From Hyperoplus lanceolatus (lineage: Eukaryota; Chordata; Actinopteri; Uranoscopiformes; Ammodytidae), in contig CM049400.1 of the NCBI GenBank assembly GCA_026929865.2, positions 20,292,501-20,356,500 on the forward strand: a stretch of DNA of 64,000 nt. The letters run 5' to 3'. The stretch's first letter is position 1; each line of letters starts with the position of its first letter. Under the pieces are notes generated by a model. The model was not told where the DNA came from. It saw only the letters and a list, made by a program, of their open reading frames with translations, and did no database searches. Position numbers and translations under genes: made by a program. This document shows, in pieces, positions 23,505-36,212 of this stretch.

Positions 23505-24570
23505 TCACCATTCTTCACTTGGTAGAAGGTTCTGTTGGTGGTAGGCAGAGTTGCGTTTTTGCCCAAACATGGCGGTTTTGGTTATGACCAAACAGATCAA
23601 TTTTGGACTAATCTGTCCACAGAATAAGACTTCAGGTATCTCCAGGTGCTCTCTGGCAAAGCTGTGACAAGCAGTTTTGTTCTTTTTTGAGAGCAGAGGC
23701 TTCTTCAGCAACCCTCCCTTGAAAGCCATGTTGACTGAGTTTTCTTCTTATTGTGGAACCATGCACATCTGTCCCAGATGCTGCAAGAGAGGTCTGCAAA
23801 TCACTAGATGTAATGTGTGGGTTGGCTTTTAACTAAAAAAATACTTTTCTTGTGGTGCTTGAAGATATTTTTGAAGGAAGTCCACTTCTAGGCAGATGTT
23901 CAGTCACTCTTAAAGAGGACCTATGATGCTTTTTGACTTTTATGACCTATAAACGTTGTTATGATGATTCATAGTCATGCTTAACCATACTAAATTATCA
24001 AATAATGACTTACATGCATTTCGACATATTCCCTGCTGACCGTCTGGGGTGTCTGTGCAGAGCACTAAACACTATTCTAGCCAGTCGAGATAGTCACGTC
24101 TTCAAAGCGGTCTACCCTTTCATAATTTGTGACGTCGCATAAAACTTTGTGACGTCTCCACGCGGATGTTTCCATGTATGGTAATGCTGTCACTTCCCTG
24201 TTCGCGTCTGCCTCGCGCCCTTATAGGTCCATGCTCGCGCTTCCCGCCACTGAAAGTGTTCCGGAAGAAAGGTAACCAATCACAACGGAGTGGGGTTTGC
24301 AGGAGGGGGGGAGGGGAGCGGAGATGGCCGAAGCACAGGCGGAGGGAGCCGAAGCACACACACTCAAGTGTTGACAGGATGTGCTGGATCGCCAAAATAA
24401 GAGAAAGAGCTTCCCGAAAATCTACATAGTTTTTTGTGATGTGATTCGTGTCAGGTTGCTCTATAGCAGTGTAAAACAAGAAATTAAGACCAGAAAAGTA
24501 GCATAATAGGTCCTCTTTAAAGCTCTCCATTTGTAGATGATTTGCCTCACGGTGGACCGATGGAGCTCAC
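23505..24570 (-). pseudogene. Tc1-like transposase remnant, interrupted by MITE
   Basis: On the minus strand the DNA-binding part (24517-24570, then 23913 down to about 23760) is split by the TTAA MITE at 23914-24516. It continues into MAFKGGLLKKPLLSKKNK, REHLEIPEVLFCGQISPKL and TKTAMFGQKRN (23520-23730), matching the segment before and around the first catalytic aspartate of Tc1 transposases. The usual WSDE is degraded to FCGQIS-like sequence, so the first catalytic residue is lost. The C-terminal catalytic half is missing at the junction with the opposing arm. Confidence 0.65.
23914..24516. mobile_element. TTAA MITE, family M1, copy 2
   Basis: Flanked by TTAA (23910-23913, 24517-24520), with ends AGAGGACCTATGATGC and GCATAATAGGTCCTCT. 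It interrupts the minus-strand transposase relic; the opposing arm (about 23370) shows the unoccupied site GCTTTAAGAG. It also carries the uninterrupted sequence GTTCCGGAAG (about 24259), the empty site for the Ginger1-like element in copy 3. Confidence 0.88.
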
Positions 24571-25058
24571 ACTTTTTTTGAATTAATTTATAGCTGTCCC
24601 CAGACAAATGTGCAGCATCACAACTCTATTCCTGAGATCTTCTGATATTTTTTTCCCTTTTAGCATGTCTGACCTGTATGGGTTCAGTTTGGTGGGCCTA
24701 AACTGACCTGGTTTTATCCGTGTTTTATCTAGTGGCACCCAATTTCTTCCCTAAAGATCTCTCATTACATTGGTCTATTTCATCAATCAATTTGGCCCAC
24801 CTGATTGTGTTTACCTTCCTCGATTTAAGCAATGCAGCTTAGGGTTCACAAACTTTTGCACATACAACATTTGTCAAATAATTTGTGTTATCTATTTTAA
24901 CAATTGATTTCTGGAAAAGTAAAATGTTGAATTGATAAACAAACATCTGTTATTTCATATAAAAAATACTGGTATTGAAAAAAATTAATTAATAATGGTT
25001 AACATAAATAAAATTCCAAAAGGCTCAAGGGGTTCACAAACTTTCGCACGACACTGTA

Positions 25059-26915
<1,857 letters not shown>

Positions 26916-27220
26916 ACCATTTACTTTAATTCCTTTAATTATGTTTAAAAAAAGTTAGAGATTCTTTTTTGAATTTTCAAAAAACTCAAAGTCTTAAAAG
27001 TTTCACTGTTTTGATTATGTATTGACAAACGTTTTGACATACTTCACACCTTTCAATAATACATGACAACATTAAGTTGTTATCAGCACATATCTACTAA
27101 ATGTTCAAAGTGTGACACAATATTGTGATTATACAGTAACGTGCTGTACAGGGCATCAATAAAAGTACTGTAATTAATGTAACCGAGACATGTGCCTAAA
27201 TATACAGTATATGTGTTGGT

Positions 27221-28064
27221 TAGGGCTGGCCTGAATTATTTGAATATTCAAGTAGTCGTTTGTTAAATTAATAGTGGAAGCTCAATTCAGTATTCGGAAG
27301 AATATATCTTTTTTTTTTCCAACATAAAATATTTGCAAAAGTAGCATAAACTGCAATATATTTTTTCAGCAAATAATATTATTAAAAAGGCCCATTTTAA
27401 GTTTTTGTTAACTTATTAACAAATTATTTTAACTTTGACCTAGTTTGCTGCTGAACTTTCAAAGCGCAACCGATAAGAAACCAGCTGTAGGCTACCTGAC
27501 GTTGCCAGAGGCAAACTAAAGGCGAAACCAAGCAGAGTAGGGAGAGAGTGATGGAGGACGAATAGATTATTTGTTTTCCTTTGAGTGCGTACGCTACGTA
27601 GCGCTGCTATCGCCTAACAACAATGACTGGCTTGCTGCAGAGCATAATTGGAATACCCGGTCGTTGCATGGTTAGCATCAAAGCTACCGAGAATAAACGG
27701 TCAATAATGGATATACAGTAATATGGACACAAAAGACTATCGATATTCGATCTTCGTACGAATTTAAAGTCCCTGGAAAGATGATATGTTCCAGGATTAA
27801 TTGAAACGTTCCTGTAAGGGCTACGATGGCACAGAGGACAGCTGCTTTGGAACAGCATTTTAGCTTCCACGGGGAAAAAGTAAGGAACTCCGACTTACTT
27901 ACTGTTCAAAAATTATTAAATCATCAGCAAACTATGCAGATTACAGTCTCGGGTGACAGCTTGGTTTCATGGAGTACATTGGGATTGTTAATGATGTATT
28001 TCATGCTGTGTTTTTTTGAGAACGAGTATTCGACTACTCTTTTGGAAAAACCAACAAGTATTTG
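27221..28064 (+). mobile_element. Probable hAT element, partial
   Basis: It starts TAGGGCTGGCCTGAATTATT, a hAT-style terminus, with AATATTCAAGTAGTCG-like subterminal sequence that reappears in inverted form near 28025-28040 (GAGTATTCGACTACTC). A short start (MAQRTAALEQHFSFHGEK, 27826-27879) runs into a GTAAGG donor, like a first coding exon. The right terminus and 8-bp duplication are not identifiable. Confidence 0.4.
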
Positions 28065-28378
28065 AATCTTGTAAAAACACATTAAACAATATGTTGTAGA
28101 ATCTTTTTTATTAAAACATCTTTACTTAATTTTTCAAACAAAAACGATCAAAATCATTTTCACGGTTTTCACCTTTATCCCGTCCGTGGTTCAAGATCTT
28201 TCTTGAGGATTACACTCCTTTATTTTTTTTTATCCAATGACAGGAATGGCTTTGAATACAACATTCATACAATTCCTGATACACAATTCCATGCATGCCA
28301 AATTTAAAGGTTCAAAGCCTGATGCGAACAATTAAAATATATTTACATTACAATATATACTGTACATAACGTGTCCTG

Positions 28379-30309
28379 CACTGCCGTGCAAAGGCAAGAG
28401 ACCGTAACTTCATTTTTTTCAAAAATTAGTTATTGTCATTTTTGGAACACTGGCCATCAGTTTTATCATGTGAACAAATATCTTGAGTCAATTCTGTTGT
28501 TTTCTTATCAAAATAAGATGCTGTTTTAGCCGTAACTTCCAAAAGCAGAGGGAAAGCCAAGGCAGAAGACCGTAACATCAGTTGCGGTCCTTTGGCTTTG
28601 TTTTCGCGTCGCTATGGAACGTTCGGATTAAGTTACGGCTGAGTTACGGCGCTCTGCCTTTGTTTTACTTCTTTATATGTCCATGGTTTTACAAAGCACC
28701 ACAGTGGAGTTACTGTTTACAGCGCTGGAGTTACGGTGATTTTCCTGTGTATTACATGTAATTGAAGCACTTCTGCGCTTCTACATTAAAAGCACTTCAC
28801 TGCCATCACATTAGCATTTCACTGGACAAACGTGAGTTGGCTTTTATTTTGAAGTAACAGGAAGGTGGGCAGCACCTTCACAGAGCCCACAGTAGCAACT
28901 AGCAAGACTGCTGTCTCCAGTCAGCTATTGGATAAATGCCAGATTATAAAACACGCATTTAAAAATGCGGGCTCACTGTGATTAACAATGTGGGACAACA
29001 TCTCAAAAGTAATTGAAATGCGTGACTGCCCCGCACAAAGCGGGACATCTGGTCACCCTACTTCTGTCACACACATTAACTTCAATAAAGTAAGTAGCCT
29101 AATAAGCTGCCTGCCAATGACAGTCCAGTCCACTCACTGACTGAAAACAACGCGAGCGAGATGGCGATGCCTCAAGACACACCTCCCTGGCTCGGAGAAA
29201 ACATAGCCTGAACGATAAACCAATCCAGCATATCCTAGATCGCAGTTTACCTTTTCTTGAAATCTGGTCAAAATCCATGGCAAAAAAATATCCACCGAGG
29301 AGAAAAATCCATTGTCTAAATCCATAAAGAGTTATCAGTATATTTAGCCCATTCGCTGGCTTGTATATTTTCCGGTGCGGTGCCATAAAGTGATCAGCTG
29401 TCATAAAGTGATTTTGGTCTCACGGCACTTGCTGAATACCACTTTTAAACATCTATGTAGCCTAGTCTAAAAGTATGTCTTCATACAAGAACGCAAATTT
29501 GCTTGTGCTATCTCTGGATTTAAAGGGTATGAAGTGGGGCCTAACCAAACACCAATGTGTTTGTGAAAGTGTGTATTACAAAATGTTTTTCATAATTCTA
29601 AAGAGTAGCCTATTAGAATAGTTGTGGGAAGAATTAAGTCCCTGAAATCTGGACTCTCTCTCTCTCTCTCTCTCTCTTAAAATATACATACATTTTCTAT
29701 TCCATCAAAAACGCAGTGTTTTTTCACTGACTCTAGAAAACTTGCACATGGCATCAAACACAACCATATTCCTATAGGTTTATCAGAAAATTATAAATGG
29801 CATATAAGAGAATACATTTTACTGACATCCAACCTTTCAAATGTAAGAAACATAGGTGGATACTTTTAAGTGTTATTTTATCTCAAATAAGTACAACCAT
29901 AATTTTCAATTTTTTTTAATATTTTTTTATTCAATTTGTGTAGTATTATGCCTAACAAGACAACACTCAGTTAATGCTATCATTGTTATCACAGGAAATG
30001 TTGATATAGAGTGATACAAATCCAAATTGTCAATAGAATAGAAGTTAAGGTATTTTGCCTTTGCATGACCCATTATTGTTTTGCAGATAATACAAAGGCA
30101 GAGTACAGTAACCTCCGAATAAGGGTCAAAGGTCAAGTTAAAATGTTAGATTTTTGGGGGATAAATAAGTTCCTTTTCATACAATAACATTCCGAATTTT
30201 CAAGTATCTACCTACAACTGATTTGCCAGGACAACAAAATAACTTTGAACTCATTTTTCTCAGTTCTACACTCTGGTGAGTTAAGGTCTTTTGCCTTTGT
30301 AGGGCAGTG
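28379..30309. mobile_element. CACTG-ended element with subterminal motifs
   Basis: The left end CACTGCCGTGCAAAGGCAAG and the right end (complement CACTGCCCTACAAAGGCAAA) are inverted repeats followed at both ends by AGACC(G/T)TAACT. The motif CCGTAAC or its complement recurs at 28402, 28530, 28570, 28633, 28643 and 28732, with decayed versions near 30036 and 30280. CACTG/CACTA ends with clustered subterminal motifs fit EnSpm/CACTA elements. I could not define a target duplication and saw no transposase. Confidence 0.55.
29652..29679. repeat. (CT)n microsatellite
   Basis: About 13 CT units, inside the CACTG-ended element. Confidence 0.95.
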
Positions 30310-30413
30310 CAGTTCTCCAACTGATTACTTCAGTGTAAAATTTACAAGTTTAATGTACATTATTATAATTAATTATACATAATATATGTTTGAATGAAAT
30401 CTCGACACATATA

Positions 30414-32038
30414 CACTCAACAAAAATATAAACGCAACACTTTTGTTTTTGCTCCCATTTTTCATGAGATGGACTTAAAGATCTAAAATTCATTCCAGAT
30501 ACACAATATTACCATTTCTCTCAAACATTGTACACAAATCTGTCTAGATGTGTGATAGTGAGCACTTCTGCTTTACTGAGATAATCCATCCCACCTCACC
30601 GGTGTGCCACATCAAGATGCTGATCTGACATCATGATTAGTGCACAGGTGTGCCTTAGACTGTCCACAATAAAAGGCCACCCTGAAATGTGCAGTTTTGT
30701 CTCACAGCAAAATGCCACAGATGCCACAAGCATTGAGGGAGCGTGCAATTGGCATGCTGACAGCAGGAATGTCAACCAGATCTGTTGCTCGTGCATTGAA
30801 TGTTCATTTCTCCACCATAAGCCATCTCCAAAGGCGTTTCAGAGAATATGGCAGTACATCCAACCGGCCTCACAACCGCAGACCACGTGTAACCACACCA
30901 GCGAAGGACCTCCACATCCAGCAGGTTCACCTCCAAGATCGTCTGAGACCAGCCACTGAGACAGTTGCTGAAACAATTGGTTTGCATAACCAAACAATTT
31001 CTGCACAAACTGTCAGAAACCGTCTCAGGGAAGCTCAACTGCATGCTCGTTGTCCTCATCGGGGTCTTGACCTGACTCCAGCTCGTCGCCGTAACAGACT
31101 TGAGTGGGCAAATGCTCACATTCGATGGTGTCTGGCACGTTGGAGAGGTGTTCTCTTCACGGATGAATCTCGGTTTACATTGTTCAGGGCAGATGGCAGA
31201 CAGCGTGTGTGGCGTCGTGTGGGTGAGCGCTTTGCTGATGTCAATGTTGTGGATCGAGTGGCCCATGGTGGTGGTGGGGTTATGGTATGGGCAGGCATCT
31301 GTTATGGACGAAGAACACAGGTGCATTTTATTGATGGCATTTTGAATGCACAGAGATACCGTGATGAGATCCTGAGGCCCATTGTTGTGCCATACATCCA
31401 TGAACATCACCTCACGTTTCAGCAAGATAATGCACGACCCCATGTTGCAAGGATCTGTACACAATTCTTGGAAGCTGAAAATGTCCCAGTTCTTGCATGG
31501 CCAGCATACTCACCGGACATGTCACCCATTGAGCATGTTTGGGATGTGCTTGACCGGCGTATACGACAGCTTGCACCACTTCCCACTAATATCCAGCAAC
31601 TTCGCACAGCCATTGAAGAGGAGTGGACCAACATTCCACAGGCCACAATTGACAATCTGATAAACTCTATGCGAAGATGTGTTGCACTGCATGAGGCAAA
31701 TGGTGGTCACACCAGATACTGACTGGTTCTGAGTCCCCAGACCCCCAATAAAGCAAAAAAATGCACATTTCAGAGTGGCCTTCTATTCTGGAAAGTCTAA
31801 GGCACACCTGTGCACTAATCATGATGTCAGATCAGCATCTTGATGTGGCACACCTGTGAGGTGGGATGGATTATCTCAGTAAAGCAGAAGTGCTCACTAT
31901 CACACATTGAGACTTGATTTGTGAACAATGTTTGAGAGAAATGGTAATATTGTGTATCTGGAATGAATTTTAGATCTTTAAGTCCATCTCATGAAAAATG
32001 GTAGAAAAAAAGTGTTGCGTTTATATTTTTGTTGAGTG
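30414..32038 (+). mobile_element. Complete Tc1-like transposon, 1625 bp
   Basis: Termini CACTCAACAAAAATATAAAC and the complementary TTTATATTTTTGTTGAGTG are flanked by TA (30412-30413, 32039-32040). The terminal inverted repeats are unusually long: about 279 bp on the left (30414-30692) and 277 bp on the right (31762-32038), with few mismatches. They enclose one intact transposase gene and an AATAAA polyadenylation signal at 31747. All parts needed for an autonomous element appear to be present. A second, broken copy lies at 45644-47281. Confidence 0.95.
30712..31722 (+). CDS. Tc1-like transposase, intact, 336 aa
   Basis: This nuclear cut-and-paste transposase would bind the element's inverted repeats and insert at TA. 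I place the start at ATG 30712 (MPQMPQALRERAIGM); the frame extends upstream only through a TTG. Domains: first helix-turn-helix, about residues 1-50 (MLTAGMSTRSVARAL); basic AT-hook-like linker NRPHNRRPRV, about 51-60; second helix-turn-helix, about 61-115; basic segment TPARRRNRLEWA, a likely nuclear signal. The catalytic domain follows, with D151 (FTDESRF), the glycine-rich AHGGGG box, D239 (QQDNARPH) and E274 (SPIEHVWD). Exactly 34 residues separate D239 and E274, the DD34E spacing of Tc1. Length is normal for the family (about 340). No stop or frameshift is present, and the polyadenylation signal follows 25 bases after the stop. The element lies in intergenic DNA; activity is not shown by sequence alone. 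Confidence 0.95.
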   Translation: MPQMPQALRERAIGMLTAGMSTRSVARALNVHFSTISHLQRRFREYGSTSNRPHNRRPRVTTPAKDLHIQQVHLQDRLRPATETVAETIGLHNQTISAQTVRNRLREAQLHARCPHRGLDLTPARRRNRLEWANAHIRWCLARWRGVLFTDESRFTLFRADGRQRVWRRVGERFADVNVVDRVAHGGGGVMVWAGICYGRRTQVHFIDGILNAQRYRDEILRPIVVPYIHEHHLTFQQDNARPHVARICTQFLEAENVPVLAWPAYSPDMSPIEHVWDVLDRRIRQLAPLPTNIQQLRTAIEEEWTNIPQATIDNLINSMRRCVALHEANGGHTRY

Positions 32039-32040
32039 TA

Positions 32041-32492
32041 TGTTCTATTATGGTTATTGAGCCACACTTTACACCTACACAAGTGCCTTAAAATAGGCAC
32101 TTGTGTAAAATACATTGTATTTTTAATGTATTTATAAAAGCAATATGTTAAATGTATCCCTGAAATACCTCAACAATACAATATTTCTCCAACTGTATAC
32201 ATGTGAATGCTCTCACCTTTTGTTGAGGTCAATCTCTCTCTCACTGCCTCGCCTCCTGTCTCATCTGCACCCTCTTTCTTTCTTTTGCGTCTGTGTGGGG
32301 CAACTGAGGTAAATGTGCCAAACTGCCCAATTTAGGTCAAACTAACAACACTGCACAGTTTGCTTGGGATTCAACCCAGCTAACTTTGACTGCATCATAG
32401 AAATAAAGCAATTGAGGACATGGCATCCTCTGTGTGAACTACACGTCAAACACAGATGTGCTAACTTCGAGAGAAAATGGTTGTTATATACC
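32041..32492. other. Intergenic, small hairpin
   Basis: A perfect 11-bp stem (ACACAAGTGCC at 32077-32087 with 32096-32106, 8-base loop) is the only structure noted. No gene. Confidence 0.6.
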
Positions 32493-32500
32493 ATACTGCT

Positions 32501-33161
32501 TAGGGGTGGGAAAATAATCGATTTTCCGATTAATCGTGATTCTCTCTCGAACGATTCCGAATCGATTCATAAAAGTTAATAATCGATTTATTAAAATAAA
32601 TAAAATATATATATATATTTTTTTACTAGTATTTAATATTAGTATTTCCTGCGCCACTGCGCATGCACACCACACAAGTGTGAGTTGTTAAATGTGGCGA
32701 TAAAAGGGCAGAGAGCTGCAAACCCATATGACCTGCACTGGCTTTGTGTCTGTTGAAATGACATAGAAAATGATAGAATAGAAATCCTATAGAAACATGA
32801 TTCACTATAGTAGAAAGAAAATTAAACTGAATCGGTTTAGTTTTTACATACTTCCATATTGTGTTGAAATGCAATCTGCATTGATTATTGCACTGGTCAT
32901 AGAAAGTCATATTTGTGACAAGAAAAGCTTTTTCTCTAATACAATATTAGAGAAGGTAAGTCATCTGTTGATTGTATTTAATGATCATCACAAAAGTAGG
33001 AAGTGATTAGCAAACGCTGAGTAGCAAACTCAGATGTGTATATAAATATATTTTTGAAAATCACACATAGGTATGTACGTAAAAGAAAATTGCATCGAGA
33101 TGCATTGAGAATCAATTGGAATCAAATCGAATCGTGAGGTGCCAAGAGATTCCCACCCCTA
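32501..33161. mobile_element. hAT MITE, 661 bp
   Basis: Ends are TAGGGGTGGGAA and TTCCCACCCCTA, with a 7/8 match duplication ATACTGCT (32493-32500) and ATACTGAT (33162-33169). Subterminal sequence at both ends is rich in ATCGAT/AATCG. No transposase. Confidence 0.85.
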
Positions 33162-33169
33162 ATACTGAT

Positions 33170-34654
33170 ATCCATCTTCAAGGTACATTCATAAAATAAG
33201 TCGATCATGTTGCCTTTGAGAACTCTTACAAAGGTAGTATTAGGGTACTGGGGTCAAAAGAGGTAAAAAGGGACCTGGCTCTTTAAGAAGTGGCAGAGGG
33301 AATTACTGATACTGTGCACAAGGACAGACAGAGCAGCTGCTGTCACTTTTAATGGCATCATAGATCGCTTCAGAAGCACCACCACTGGCTTTAGGTTCCT
33401 GTGTGATCGTAAGAGCTGGACAGAGTTGCCAAAGCCTCACTGCTTCGTTGCATTTCCGCCCAAATGGGTGTCATCCATTGCCAGGAAAAGGATTTTATTA
33501 CATATATATCAAAGCCACACATTCCTGTCCCTACACAGCAGTCCTGAAGTATATCGTCAACAATAAATAAACCAAATAAAGGAAAAGTAATTTTTCTGAT
33601 GATCTGAAAAGACATCCATTGCATTTGGCGGACACTTTCAAGAAAGTAACATTATGTGTATATCTTTTTTGCATGGGTGAACACTAAGCATGTGAAGCCA
33701 CAGCAGCAACACATCAACCAGAAATGTGATTCCATAGTCTCTGGGTATATTATTCAAGTTCTGGCTTTAATAAAGAAGATGAAAAAATTATATTTATTTT
33801 ATCATATCTTACATTCATCCTTCCAAAATATGACAGGAGTTGTTATTATTCTTTATCTGTCAAAATATACTTGCTTCCACATTAAAAGGGCAGTAGTGAC
33901 AAGCTTGCAGAGTGCGTACGTACGTGTGTGCATGTATGCGTGCGTATGTGTGTGTGCTTATGAGGCATGGGGGCTTCATACGCCCAAAGCAAAACAAGCT
34001 GCACTAATCTGGCATGATCTGTAACTCCCTCTCATGATCTCATTGGGTGTGAGATCTTGGGTGTGGTTATTAAGGACACTGATCTTAAACGGGCCTTCTG
34101 CTAGTTCGCTGATTATTACTCACTGGGCAGCTGTGGACAGGATCACTGAGCTGTTCAGAGACCCTGTTCAAGAGATGCAAGTTTAAATATTGCATGGGTA
34201 ATACTGCCTGTATATATATAAAAAATAAAAATAAAACTGTGCATAAACTACACCCAGAGAACTGCTGTTTTTCATTTGAAATGTACTAGGGCTGGTTTGC
34301 AATACATTTTATGTTTTTCTTTTTCATTTTGTGCATTTCAAATTGTGCAGAAAAACAATTTTTTTAAAGCTGATTTCCACAAAAAAATGCGCTCAGGATC
34401 ATTTGCAAATGAAACCTGATAAGTGTTAAAGCCAAAAGTAAGATCATGTATTTATTAATTAACAGAAAAATGTTAAAAACTTGTATTTTGTATTTCATAA
34501 GCTAAGCGGAGCATCTATTATCACAGCAAAGTGAAGTTGGTTGGGGTAGTGTAGAGCATTTGAAGGTAGATTTAGGCTAACATTTGGAAGTGAGGGTGAG
34601 TGTGTGTGGAAGGTACAGTAAGAATTTACTAAATTGATGCTGGAGGGAAGCAGT
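33170..34654. other. Intergenic, no recognisable gene
   Basis: Unique AT-rich DNA with a short GTGTGTAT-type purine/pyrimidine run near 33918-33957. The 122-codon ORF starting 33656 includes this simple repeat and has no domain. Confidence 0.5.
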
Positions 34655-34658
34655 TTAA

Positions 34659-35582
34659 AGCAGCTCCGAGTAACATTTAAATATCTTTTAAACAGCCTCA
34701 TGTTTCCTCTCATAATCATAAATTACCTTTAACAGCAATCAAGACCATCAGTGCAAAGAAAGACATTTTTATATAGTTTTTATTACTGCGTTTGGTCTGG
34801 TCGCACACCCAGTCCGATTTTCGGTTCACGTGTGCATGCTCTATGGTCACATATCCGTATTGGTCACAGATTTCAGTGTGGCGCAGAAACGCGATTTGAG
34901 AAGCCTATCCCTCCAGGTGAGGGAAGGGGAGCGGGAGCCTTGTTTGAGACAGTTATTTGTCGTCATAATGACTGATAACGGGGCTGAACCATTAAAGAAA
35001 AAAAAAGAAAATGCAATGAATAAAAGCTAAAAGGGAGAGTGATAGGCGGGCGGGAGGGCGTTGCCAAGCAACATATACACAATTTCACGGGAGCAAATTA
35101 GATTGCAGTGTTTACTCCTAAATGAATAAGCGGTAGCCTACTAAAACAAAGTTTACTTTGCCTCACCAGCATCATCAGATGACCATTATTCATCTGAAAT
35201 AGTCATTATTTACAACAACATAAACACATTACCTCATCGTGATCCATACTAACTGCCGTCTCTCGTTCATTCGCTTTGTGTGAGGACACAGACTCTTTCA
35301 GCTCCGTGAGAGGTGACACTGCATCAACTCATTGCAATCAGGTGTGTGTAGCACTGACTGGCATTAGTTGATGCAGTGTCACTAATCACTCTCAAGGAGC
35401 TGAAAAGAGTCCGGTGCCCTCACACTTTCAACACACGGACATGCACTATATTGCTTCCTGATCATTTGAATCTCGCACTTCCGGCACGAGCTAGAAAACA
35501 GCTTCACGACAGCTGGTGTCGTAAAAATACTACCGCTTTTGTCCAAAGGGGCCGCCAACGTGCCATGTTACTCGCAGTGGCT
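34659..35582. mobile_element. TTAA element, family M2, copy 1
   Basis: Flanked by TTAA (34655-34658, 35583-35586). Ends AGCAGCTCCGAGTAACAT and ATGTTACTCGCAGTGGCT are complementary in the core GAGTAACAT. It is colinear over its length with 49867-50781, including a short ATG frame MTDNGAEP followed by a lysine run (34967). No transposase domain. Confidence 0.85.
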
Positions 35583-35586
35583 TTAA

Positions 35587-36092
35587 CTCCCCTAAGCTCT
35601 GACAATAAGCAAGGCTGAGTGTCAGGACCTGTCAGAGGAACTATCCACACATTTCCAGGGGTGCCTGAAGTCCCACCCCCCACCAACCCTTCCAAAACCT
35701 TTGCCCTATCCAGTTTAGCTTTCTCTGGGGTTAATTCAATGTCCTGGAGCTGAAACAACAGGATCACAGCCACGTCGCTAATACTCAATAGACACTGACC
35801 TACTTTGTTGGATTATGTGGGGAAAAAACTGATCCACTACCCTAATGCCAGCAATGAAAACAATCTAATGGTCCTGCTTTGTTTAATCTGAAAGCATGCT
35901 CATGTTATTAATTTCTCATTATGGGAATGCAGTTCTGCTGATGGGATTAAATGCCCTGCTCCGACTCTCTTTCATTTATTGACCTCCCCAAAGAAACACA
36001 AAGGCTAAAAACCATCTAGCTGGACGCTCCCTCATGTCCCTTGTTTATTTGTTTATGGGTGTGCGTGTGAGGCAGTGGGTTACTCATTCAAG
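35587..36092. other. Unique sequence, possible conserved DNA
   Basis: 35810-36010 is mixed-composition, non-repetitive DNA with homeodomain-like TTATTAATT. I see no exon signals. Confidence 0.35.
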
Positions 36093-36096
36093 TTAA

Positions 36097-36208
36097 AGGC
36101 CTTCTTCACCGGTTGGAATATGAAGGTGTATTGAATTTTTGCACATTTATACTTCATAGGATCTCCGAGTTCAATACACCTTCATATTCCAACCGGTGAA
36201 GTAGGCCT
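36097..36208. mobile_element. Tiny TTAA hairpin MITE, 112 bp
   Basis: Flanked by TTAA (36093-36096, 36209-36212). The 39-base arms, 36097-36135 and 36170-36208, are complementary with one mismatch (AGGCCTTCTTCACCGG against AGGCCTACTTCACCGG). They enclose a 34-base loop. The near-perfect pairing implies a young insertion. Confidence 0.93.
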
Positions 36209-36212
36209 TTAA

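Larger units (their letters stand above)
22839..25056. mobile_element. Tc1-like element, head-to-head inverted dimer
   Basis: Both ends read inward CAGTGTCGTGCGAAAGTTTG and are flanked by TA (22837-22838, 25057-25058). The left arm (22839 to about 23495) matches the complement of the right arm (25056 to about 23800, once the MITE at 23914-24516 is removed). Homology therefore extends well beyond ordinary terminal repeats into transposase coding sequence. Only the minus-strand half continues past the 5' coding portion (to about 23505). Two 5' portions thus face each other, and no complete transposase remains. A deleted relative is at 59394-62195. Confidence 0.8.

Noticed and set aside
30772-31464. 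230-codon minus-strand ORF
   Set aside because: Antisense shadow of the transposase. A similar one exists opposite the second copy (46002-46631).
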